DNA of 64,000 nucleotides from contig NC_087063.1 in assembly GCF_963678635.1 (NCBI RefSeq), positions 3,322,580-3,386,579 of the forward strand, read 5' to 3'. Position 1 is the first letter of the stretch, and every line of letters begins with the position of its first letter. This DNA comes from Symsagittifera roscoffensis (Eukaryota > Xenacoelomorpha > Acoela > Convolutidae). Under the pieces are notes generated by a model. That model was not told the origin of the DNA, searched no databases, and saw only the letters and a program-made list of their open reading frames with translations. The translations under genes and the position numbers were made by a program. Of this stretch, positions 41,001 through 53,000 are shown piece after piece.

Positions 41001-44000
41001 CAGCTATGCCATATTTTTTGTTCAAAAATTGTTATCAATTAGGAACAGTCAAGTTTTTGAGATTTCGATAGTTTAATTGAAACCTGTTTTCCTTTCTCAA
41101 ACGCTACCCCGCCAATTGTGAGGTTAATGGTTCAATCAAAAGAACATAGTGTATAGATACTCCCTGCCGCAACGGCTGCCCCCTAGTTTTTTGAAGAAAA
41201 GCAGGTATGGTTTAGGATAAGTCCATTTTCCGAATTGTTAAATGTTTTCTGGAAATTTTTCGACTTTTTTCAAAACCATCCTGCCAAACCTGATTTTGAT
41301 ATTGATATTGAGTTCAATAAAGTTAATGGAAAGTAGTGTCCGGAAAAAAGGTACGACTACTAGTTGATTTCAGTAGGAGCGACTAAGAGTATGGTTTGAG
41401 ACCAATTTTTTACGCTTGCGATCAGCTCAGTGTATTATTAAGAACCTTCTTTTTTCTTACCTAACTCGCAAATAAAAGTGTTCATTATAAATGTTTTCTT
41501 ATTTGGTGGTACTTTTGTTATAATATCACGATTTGTAGCATTGGAAATTTTGGCTCTTTTCCAGTTCCCCCCTCTCAAATTCAATTTTGAAAAGCTTAAC
41601 TAACGTTGTCATGAAAAGCTTAATTAATCGACGACTGTGAACAGATTTGTTCTTCATACTTTACATCGTAACTTAATGCATTTAGCCTTAATAACACAAA
41701 ACACGAATATAAAACTCGATATTTTGAAAGGTGGGGGGGGGGGGGAGGAGTGGAAAGGAGCCGAATATTCATATCATCTGTTTTCTGCTTTCTTGTGGCT
41801 AGTATGTGAGACTCTTAATCTCTAGGTTGCTGGTTCGAATCTCAGAGGCAGCCAAATTTTTAATAGTTCGAGGCCTATTTCTAATTTTTCTTATTGCACT
41901 TTACAGAGCTGCTTTTTGTCGTGTTCTCGCAAGTATTTGCGAAGCGAAGCTCCGCCCCTTTGTGAAACTTTCAGTTTTTTAGTTCCAAATATTTTATGAC
42001 AATTGTTTGTTTTCCGTTCAACAGGTGATTATCCAGATTTTTTCCCTTAGTTACGGCACGGTAATCGATTTTTTTTTCTAAATTTGTTTTCAACCTTTTT
42101 TTTCAACTCAATTTTAGAAAAATCCCGTTCTCCCCTCTTTTTCTACTCACTTTATTCTAACGCAATGTTTTGTTGTATCGCAAGTATTGCGATGCTTCGC
42201 TTCAACTCTGTGTTTATTCAGTTCTTGTACGAAAGATATGGGCCTAAGTTATTGATTATTATTCAATTTAGTATGACTCCGTATTCAGCGGCCTGCTTTG
42301 CTGAAATAACTCTTGTATAAAACAACGAGCATCAAGATTCTGGATTGCTTTATTTTACTCTACTACAGAGGGCTTAATTAGTTCTTAATATATTGATGAT
42401 TTGCATTGAATCACTGTTTCCAGGACCCGACGCCAAGCTGGCTCTTGTGATGACGTTCGGAATGGAAGTTCAAGCCATGAAGCAGGAACTGCTCATAAAT
42501 CTGATCGTCGAAGTGGTAAATTATTGTATTTAAAAAAAATCCGGCCTCAAAATATAGAAAAAAAGACAAAATCAGCAAACTAATGATGATAATTTCAGAT
42601 TGCCTCAGACACGTGTTTCTAAAAATTCGAGAATAAAAACCTGTCGGTTCATAAAAATGTGAATATCGAAGTCTTTCCGGTTGTTTGAAATTCTGGTATT
42701 TGAAAAAGCTCCATTTGTACTGGAATTTTTCAAAGCCTAATGTAGTGTTGCAATCGAAATCTATTTTAAGTTCTTTCGACTGTCATTTATTGGATTCGAT
42801 CTGAATTATGTACTGAGTATCAGGGGCGGATTTAGGTGGAGGGGGCGGACGCCCCTTGCCCTCAGGGATTCGGCCTCCTGCCGACCCAAGGGGTCCCCCT
42901 TTGTACTATTTTGAAAAATCCATTTTGGTGACGGACCCTAAAATTTTTCTTAAGGCGCCTTTGGCGCCAATATATACTAATTTTGAAGGGAGCGGCGCGC
43001 GCGCCAAAAAACGGCAATTTTTTCGTCAAAATTTTCCAAAAAGTGCCTAAAAACGCCTTTTTTAGCCTGTTTTTCAGCGGCGCTGAAAATTTGGCCAAAA
43101 CACGAACTTTTCAGGGCTTTGGGAGAGCTCGAAAAATCAATTTGGTCGACCTAAAAAAGGCCTAAAATTTCTATTTTTTTTTTTTGAAAATCCGACCCCC
43201 CCCCCCCCCTCGATAAAATCCTAGATCCGCCCCTGCTGAGTATAGATAACAAACAGCAGTCATTAACATGTTCACCGGCATGAAACTCGCTGAACTTTGG
43301 AGGAATGTGGTATTATTTAATTGTCAAGTTAAGGTCAAATCAGCCCTGGAACCGGATCTGAGAGTCCAGTCGGTCCAAGTGCAAGACATCAAAAATGTCC
43401 TGGCCAGTTCCATTCCCTCTCTTGACTCTCCTCCAGTAGTCAAAGCGTACATTGAAGTCATCTACAAATCAGGGATCAATTTCACATTCCACAACCGTCA
43501 TTGATGATATAATTTTCGATGATTTTTTTCTGCTCGACCACGGAATCACAGTTAATTAAAAAAGAAATTTCATTTAATATGAATAGTTTTTGGGGATGGT
43601 TAAACCAAACATATATATGATCAATTTATATGAAAGAAAAAAAGATAGCCGGTTGTTGTACAAGTAGCACAGAATGTTCCGACTACACTGATAAAAGTAT
43701 AGTTGACTCCCAAAATATAATAAAATATATAGAGTTATCAGTTAACTTTGTTTTCTTCGTTTTTACCCAAAATTTCCCGGTTATTTTTTCGGGAAAAGGA
43801 GATTGAATTAGGTAAAACAATGCACAAATGAGTGATTATCGAAAGCTAAAATAACGTCAAAATTGAACTAGAAGGAAATTTTGTTGTTCACCTCCAATCA
43901 AATTCCTATCAGTCTCAATCTAATTTAGTCTCAAATTCTTTTTTTTCAAAGTTCAGAACAGCTTTTCTCAACAGAGACAACTTCTTCCATTGTTTTTCCA

Positions 44001-47000
44001 AATCTGAATGACGTCGAGAATGGCTTAGCTGTGATAAGCATTGGCCAGGGTACTATTCAGCAACCAAATTCAACAACCCGGCAAAATTTTAATAACCCTC
44101 TGGTTACCCGGTCTGACTTTCATACACCAAAAATACTAGTCACCGGGTTGAACAAAACTTCTTGTCATACATTTCTCATAAATGAAAAATTTCCTTACAT
44201 ACAATTGCATACAATGCCATGCGTACAAAAATGCCATGCATTGTATGAAATCTCTATGATACGCATTCTTCCGTATATGAAAATTCTATTTAATTTCTGA
44301 ACGCAAGTGACAAAGACCTTGGCTTACTTAAAGCACCAAACGTTGGACAATCTTGCACTTACAATGCATACAACACGACCCGAATTGTCTTAAAGCTGTC
44401 TTTCACATATGATTTAAGGAAAGTAACAAATTTTTAAATTTTGGCAAAAACTTTCAAAGATGATAATTTTCGAAGTTTGAGTTTTTAATTATTCATGGAT
44501 TGATCTAGGCATACTTAAACATGCCATAAAAAATAAGTAGGCGTTTTGAACGTTTTTGAAATAAATTATCCAGAGAAACGAAAAAATCCAATTTTTGTGT
44601 ATCCAGGACTACGTTATGGACACAAAATTAAATTTTGCATGCAAAAAAAGTTTTTGGAAATTGTTTGCTTGTGNNNNNNNNNNNNNNNNNNNNNNNNNNN
44701 NNNNNNNNNNNNNNNNNNNNNNNNNNNNNNNNNNNNNNNNNNNNNNNNNNNNNNNNNNNNNNNNNNNNNNNNNNNNNNNNNNNNNNNNNNNNNNNNNNNN
44801 NNNNNNNNNNNNNNNNNNNNNNNNNNNNNNNNNNNNNNNNNNNNNNNNNNNNNNNNNNNNNNNNNNNNNNNNNAGAATTCTTAAGACTGCCAATGGTACG
44901 CTCGACGCACCCAGTTGCTCGATGGTCGTTTACTGGTGATTTAATGATTTCAATGCCCTCCCCATTACAAAAAGCTTTAATTTCGTTTGACTTGAAACTA
45001 GTTCCCTGATCAACGTGAATTTTCCGTGGCACCCCATGGTTTGTTATATAGCTCTTCAAGAATTTCAATATCTTATCTGACCGATTATTTCCACATACCA
45101 TTGCCGATGGCCAACAAGAAAACCGGTCGACCGCCACTAATACATATTTTCGCGATTCGTTTAAGTAATTAATGGGGCCCCAAAAATCTAATTGGACTGA
45201 TTCATTTGGTTCTTTTGGTTCCGGTACAGTTCCAAGTTGGTTTTTCTTTATTATCGTTTTTAAATTCTTACCAGCTGCGGTACATTCAGGACACCCATCG
45301 GCAATGGAAGCTATTGAGTGGTAAAAATAAAGGTAACAGACATCGTTTGCTGCATCGAACATATTTGATTTTCCGTGGTGATACGCATGGATTCGGTTAT
45401 TAATTGCTGATTGAAGGTTAATTGGAATTACTAATTTTTCATCCATCCAGACTACATTTTCCTTCACCGAAAAGTCATTAACGAATTGAGCATAATAGCG
45501 GTTCATTTCAGTGATTTTTTCGTGGATTTCAGGATCTTGTGTAACAATGAGATCGCGAATAGCGCGCAGCTGGGGGTCAGATACATAATTCGATTCTATG
45601 AACTTTAGATTAAACAGATCAGGTAATGAAGTAACTTTGTTAACGATTTTGTAATTCCGAGGGACAATTGACATACATAATAGATTCGGGTCCACGGGTG
45701 GTACTGTTTCTCCTTTGAATGCCGAGGGTAACGAGAGAGTTGTGTTAGTGCGAATGGATCTTGTTTTTTTGGTAACGGCCTCTAATGATACATTTTGGGG
45801 CAATTCTTCAATTTCGTCGCTACTACTATTCAAACTTGGATGTTGTTTAAGGAATTTCTGCCATTTACGCATGCTGCGATCCATTTTTATTTTGATGTTG
45901 AAATTTGAGAATTGGATTTTAATAATTTTAATAATAGCCCCAACTAATCCAGTGCGTATTTCGCGTCGCCGTCGGCTCAAACCACGTGTTTGAATCTGAT
46001 TGGTTGATTTCCGCTTACATGTTTTTCCGCCCTCTACCGAGTCATTTCGTGACGAAACTTCCAGTCTATTTATAGATTGCTTACTTTCCGCTGTACAAAT
46101 TGGTCCCTTGGATTTATTGTGTCCCTTGGATGTTATAAAGCCAAGAGCGGTGCGAATTAGGTTGATCTTTGCCACCGTAAACATATTATCATACGTACTA
46201 ATTGGCGTTGCTTCTCTACTTGGATGACGTGATAAGTAGTCCGCCAATCCAATTTTAGCCCCTGGTTTATGTTCAATTCGAAAATCAAAGGGAATTAGTC
46301 GATTTAACCAGCGCGTTAAACGGCTAAACATCGTTTTATTTTTCTTATTATTACCATTCAAAAGGGATATTAGGGCTTTATGATCGGTAACGATCAAAAA
46401 ACTTCGGCCCAGGATGTAATTTCTAAAGTATTCAGCCCCCCACACAACTGCCAACATCTCCAATTCATTTGTTGAATATTTCTTTTCCGCTTCGTTAAGA
46501 TATCGCGAGGCAAACGAAATTGGGCGCCACCCTTCTGGTCCTAACTGTTCCAACACCGCGCCGAGCCCGTTGTGGCTTGCATCGCACACTATACGAATAT
46601 CCTTGTGGATATCAAAATGCCGTAATTCAACAATGTTCAAAACTTGTTTCTTAAAATTTTCGAACGCGTTCTGGCATTCAGGTGTCCAAATATATTCATT
46701 ACTTTTGCTTAGTAGGGGTCGCAGCGGCGCAGATGATTCGGCCAATGCCGGTAGATACTTGTGCAGACTGTGGATTGACCCCATGAACGATTTTAATTGC
46801 GACAAAGTCCGCGGCGGCGTTAGCGCCTCTATTGGTTCTGTTTTCCTAACCAATGGAGTGATTCCAGTCGGGGTTATTTTATGGCCTAGCCATTCGCATT
46901 CTCGTTGGGCGAATTTACATTTTGTTAATTTTAGGGACATATTTTCACGATCCAGTTTCTTTAAAATTTTCTCTACCGTCGCTATATGGTCTATCGCAGT

Positions 47001-50000
47001 TCCCTTGGTTATAACCAAAATATTGTCGATGAAAGCGTGCGCCTGCGGGTATTCGGCGGGTATGCAATCCATTGCGCGTTGGAATTCCGCGGGCATTGTA
47101 GTTAGACCATAGAATCCGGTCTTGAACCGGTACGTACCCGTCGAGCGGCCTCCAATGAGAGAAAAATTGCACTGTACGCTCGTTTCAGCGTTTAATGGCA
47201 GTTGGCCAAATGCGTATGTTAAATCCATTGTTGTGATATATATGTCTCCCTGTCTTTTCTCACTAATCGTTTGCCCAACTGTGTCCATTAGTTCCTCGAT
47301 ATTCGGCATTTGATATTTATTCTTATGCACTTGTTTATTTAATTCCCTCGATTCGAGTGCCAATTCCACGGACCCATCCTTTTTTACTGTTATTACTATT
47401 GGGGACACAAAGTATTTGTCCGAGCATTCTGTTAGTTTTTCGATATGACCCTGTTGCAATAGTTTATCAATTTCAGCATCCACTTTTTCTTGCAACGAAA
47501 TCGGAACTCGAAGCCCCTTCTGTTGTACTGGGGTGAGGTTTTCAAAAAATTCTGCTTGTACTTTGTAGTTTCTTATTTTTCTGAAATAGGTTTGCCATGA
47601 ATCCAACTCCCCCTCCGGTTCCAGTGCGTCCTGGTTGCCTTCTTCAATGGACATTATCTGTTCCCCTGGTGATTGTTGCACCAACTGGAGTCCTAATTGG
47701 GGCATCAGATCTCTTCCAATTATTGATGGTCGGTTCCCTCCGATTACTTTTATCCTCGCGTGTATCTTCCAGCCGTTTGATTGTATTGTTACCGCCATTG
47801 TTCCAATCATCTGTAGTGGATTGTTTCCATAATCCCGAAAAGCATTGTCCTCCTCCGTAAGATTTTCCAATTTTACTCCTGACGTTCCCAAAGTCTTACG
47901 CAATTCCCCAATGGTGAAGATCGAAATTGGAGACCCGCTATCGATCCACACTCGAGTGGGTTTCCCATTGACTTTAATCGGCAATTGTGCCCCAGCAACT
48001 TTCAATTCTGTGACTCTTTTATGTTTTATCGCCATGACCATATAGTCCCCGTCTGAGCTGCTAGAGTCCCACGAGTGCACCACTGGATTCTTCTTAACCC
48101 ATCCAATGGAACTTGCATGTTGTGACGCTTCTTCATCCGCCGAGTTTTTCAGATGACCATCGTCAACATTCTCCCGTACCATTCCTACGGCTCCCTGACC
48201 CCGCTGGTTTCCACGCTTCCCCCTACAGGTACGTTCGAAATGGCCAATTTTGTGGCAAAAATTGCATGTAACGCCTTTTGCGGGGCATCTGTCCAAATGT
48301 TCCCTGGTGAAATTTTGTTGATCGCAGTTATAGCATTTATTGTTATTGGGAAAGTTTCTACCTCTATTCGATCCTCGCCCTTGGTAAGGGCCCCGGCCCC
48401 TTGCACGATTGTTCCGATAACCTCCACGGAGTATTCCGACTGGTTCCGATTTTATCTGGATCCCTCCGCCTCCTGACGTTGATCCTTGGGCCCCCACTGA
48501 TCCAGTGGCAACATATGATGATGCATACTTGTTTCCCCTCTCGTACGAGAGAGCTATCCGGTACACTTCCTCAGGTGTTTTCGTCGACCTGCATAGTTCC
48601 TTTTGTGCATCACGGTTATTCATGTTGACAATGAATACGTCTCTCAGTATCCGGTCCTCTAGTGTTCCAAAGTTGCACCGCGCCGCCAATCCGCTTAGTA
48701 CGGAATGGAAGTGCTTTAAATTTTCATTGATAAACTGCTTACGGGAAAGAAGTTGGTATGTCTCATATGTCTCATTTCTTTCTTTCTTAAATTCCGTTTC
48801 CAGTGCGTCTATCATTCGTGGGTAACGAATCGTCGAGAGATCCAGATGCGGTCGTCTTTTGTGAAGTTCGTCCTGCCCTTTTTCCCCCAGACACAAATAC
48901 AGATTCGAAATCAACACTTGTTCCGATTCCAGTCGATTTTTACCGTCTACTTCCTCGGGCAAGTCAGTAACTTGGGCGGCTGTGAGAGTCGCGGCGTAGT
49001 AAAAGTTCTTCGGGTTTAGTGAGTGTTTGGCGACCATTCCCCATTGGAATCTATTAATCCAAAATTCCCACATCATTGGCGGTTCGGTGCATTTCGCTGG
49101 CCAAAATCCCGTGATGCCCAGTGGATTCTTTCCCCCACCTGAGACTGCTGGCTGCGCCATGTTGAAAAGGTAAAACGATAGTCTTCTAATTGTTAATTCC
49201 GATACAAGAGATAGTCAACTTAATCTTACAAAGTTAGCATAGAGAGTGGTTGAGAACAGTATCCAAGGGTGACAGACTGTTCCAAGGACAAACATCTGCT
49301 AATCAATTAGTCTAGCACCGAGAGTGAACATTTGATTGACAGCTTCCGAAATGAACTAAATTACTCTATACAATACACCCCAGCAATTATTTTGCATTTG
49401 TGTGCCTGATAACAATTTAATATGTATTATAGACCCCTACAAATTTTTTGGCACCGCCAATTTATTATCTACCGCCCCCAGGGAATCGACCCACCAACCT
49501 TCGTTATTTTTTTTAATGATATCCGGCAAGTTTTTTTTTATAAAAAGCGCTCCTTCCTCGGCAAAATCCTGGATCCGCTCTTGCTCCCCCTCCCCCTAAA
49601 AAAACTGCTTGTTAAAAAAATGTTAACACGTCACCTTATTTTTTTTCACTTCTTTCACAACTTCCGCGGCGATCAGTGCTCAGAACAATTCATTAGACGT
49701 CGGAATGTGGCTGATCACGATTTATCTGTTAAGGAATTTCATTTTCTTGCTTCATTTCTCAATTGCTTACTTTTCTATATTTCAGAAACTTAAGTTTAAA
49801 TTTGAGCAGATTATGATTGTTGTTTTGTATTTCTGAGAAACAAAGCTATCAAAATATTCATGTTTCTAAATTTTTCTGCTAGTCGAGGTCACTGTTTATG
49901 TTGTTTGTAGCATAGTTTTTATACTTAAAGTCCCTTTTAGTGGCTTTTTCGAAAGTAACGACACGTAACTTAACTTTGAAAACAGTATTGTTCCAGAAAC

Positions 50001-53000
50001 TGGTATCTTTTTTCTTTTTCACTGTTTTTTTTCCTGGAACAGTATTGCAAAAAAAAACATTTCACTGGTTTTAATCTGAAACAGTGCTGATTATTACTGG
50101 CAGACCAATCCGGGTTCATTGATTAAAAGCAAGCTTGGATGTAGACGGAATTTCTCGTCTACTTTACTATCTGCAGGCGTTTATGTGGAAAAAAAATGTT
50201 TAGCTCAGATCTTTTGAAAAATAATATCAGGCTTAGAAGTTCATCTTTTTCCTATACAAACTTCAAATTGAGAGTTCATAAAGTTACAATTTTTTCATTG
50301 ATTTTCGAAAAATATTGCCCAGAAATAATTTTTTTAACACTTTTTAACTACATGTACTTTGACAACTGTCTATGTTTTGCTTTCGAGTACTTTTTTTCAA
50401 CCCTTTTTAATAGCGCACGCATTGTGTATAAATAATTATTGAAAAAATTGGAAGGAATATTTGACTTCTATGTTAGATCTGATCCCGATTTTGAGAGACC
50501 TCAAAGTGAACCTGTCGGTGTAATGCTGGTCAGCCCCAGGCAGTATATTTGTCGCTGTGTTTCGTGGGTTTTTACAATTATCAGAAAGTTACTGGAAGTT
50601 CAATTTTATCAGCCAATTTCAACTATCTCATAAAAACTCGTAGCAGTCATGTGCGGTATAATAAAAGCAACTGTCTCATTGCCGAGAAAAACTAGTCTGA
50701 GTTTTTCAAACTGATTTGGACGAAATTTGATGACAGACACACCTCCGAAATTTATTTCTAAAAAATGATTTATTTTTAGTATATAAAACGCTCTTTGTTT
50801 TCTTTACACATTTTTTAAAGAGCGATAAATAACTGAAACTAATTAACAAAATATATATTTGCAACTGCTAATTAATCAATTTGCAAAATTTCAAGAATCC
50901 ATGAAAAAAGTTACAAATTTTATTACTCAAATTTTTAAAGATTGTTCAATTAAGGCTGTAATTGATCGCCGTTTAATTATTGCTTGCCGGACTTAAAATG
51001 TTCCAATTTTTTCCTTCAAAAATTTTAGTTTGTGTTTGCGCTGAAAAAATTTGCTAGGCAACAACTGCCTTTGATGTCAAAAACAACCACCAATCTGAGG
51101 TTAAAATTTGTGTTAAATATGCGGAAAGTTGCTAAAAACTATTGTCATTTGTCGGAAACAAGCTTCTCAAAAATATGTCTGAAATTTATGAACGAAGATG
51201 CGGTCAAAAAGTTCCAGAAAATATATTTTTCGGAATATTCGAAAGTTGCTATATTTCCAGCGCCAAAGACAGCTACCCGAGATACCGCAAACAGTGTCAA
51301 AAAATTTCCCAATTCGTGGGACAAAAAACTCTGAAAAGCACTTTCTTCTCGAAAAAAAACGTAGACTTTGGGGCAGTTGTCATGGCAACCAGTAGTTTCT
51401 TCGAAAATCTTGCTGATTGCATTACAATGTTGGCCGATGGAACCTTCAAAACTTCGCCAGAGCCATTTGCTCAATTGCGACAATTTTTGGTGTATGCGAA
51501 AACCAAAAAATTCTTTTGGTTATTGTTTTACCATTTAACAAGTCTAAAGAATTTTGCATATTCTTAATAAATATTTTGATAATGAAAGATGAAAAAAAAT
51601 GAAAAATTATTTTCCCCAAATTTTTTTTGACTGATTACGAAAACGATCTACATCAGCAGTTAGCGAACGTTTCCTCGAAGCTCAGCATTTGGGCTGTCAT
51701 TTTCTTCACTGACAAGCTGTTTTTTAAAAGTCCAAAAGTTTCAATTAGCAACTGACATATCGGCAAAGCGAAAAAATTCGCAACATAGGTCAACAGTTGT
51801 TTACATTACGTTATTTGTCTAACGCCCTTTGTCAGAACAAATGATACGCGAATCAAGTACAGTCGGAAAAAAAACTTAGGTTGATTAGAATTTACGCGAG
51901 AATTTCAAAAGTGTTGAGTTTTTCGAAAAAAAATGGCTCAATGGACATTATTCTTTAAAAATGTGAAAATTTTATGACATGCCAGCTTCACTCACTACCA
52001 CAAACAGTTGGGAAAATTTGCATTAAATCTGAGATAAAAAAAATTTAGGCGATTTCATCAACATTCTTGGGTTGTGATCTGAAAACTGAAGCGAGAAGAA
52101 AAAATTTCGAAAATTGTATTGAATTTTTTTCATAATGGAGATATTTCACTGAAAGCTAAGAAAAAAGACAGAACAAAAAGGGAACAAATAGCGGCATTGA
52201 AGCAGCAATCTTATGCAGCAATAAATCGAAACATTGAAAACGATTGAAAAACTTTGAGTATTATCTGTTATAAACGATAATTCAAGCTTTCTAAATTGTT
52301 TTTTTTTCTTTTTTTCAGCACTGTTGACTGTTGAACAACTTTTTCTTTTTCGGCACTCTTGAACTCATTTTTTTTCCGGCTCTGTTGTACTTCGACACTG
52401 TTGGACTGCCCGACCTAATTCACTCGCCCTTTAAAAAGGATTACAGGAATTTTAGAAAAAATAGAACAACTTTTTTTTTTGGTTTCGATTTTTTGAACGT
52501 TTTTCTGCATTTAAAAAAAACTTTACCCCTCTCAGCTTGTCAGAACAAGGCTGTCCTTGCTATCAAAATAAGAGAAGACTTTTTCTGATTTGTTTCAGAA
52601 GCTGCCCCCTCCGTGTCTGTGAACCCCCCTTCTGTGGTAGCGGAGAGGGGAGACCAGGTGGTGAGACTGTTCTGCATTGTCAAGTCCAGAACAGACCCAG
52701 TGAAGATCAACTGGGTGGCCAAGAGTACCCAACAGTCCAAAGGGTCCTACGGTTAGAATGGTGTTACAGCCAGTGTTTTGTAAACATTACACGACATGTA
52801 GTTGTCATATTAGTTGCCTCCAGTTTATACATGAAAGTATAAACTAGTTGTGTCAAATTACAGGAAGTTATAAATAAGATGTCTCAGATGAAATGGAATT
52901 TTTTAAGTTATTTCAAATTACATGATATTAATAATTAGTTGTCTCAAATCTAATTACATGAAATTGTTGAAAGATTATGTTTAGATCACATAGCATTTTA

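Noticed and set aside
44031-44300. Whole 89-residue frame as a gene
   Set aside because: Only its first few codons overlap a plausible exon; the rest is low-complexity and starts at GTG.
51032-51567. Overlapping open frames on both strands, one with a GCHDNCPKVY motif resembling a channel segment
   Set aside because: No flanking splice sites or further DEG/ENaC blocks fit, and both strands are equally open.
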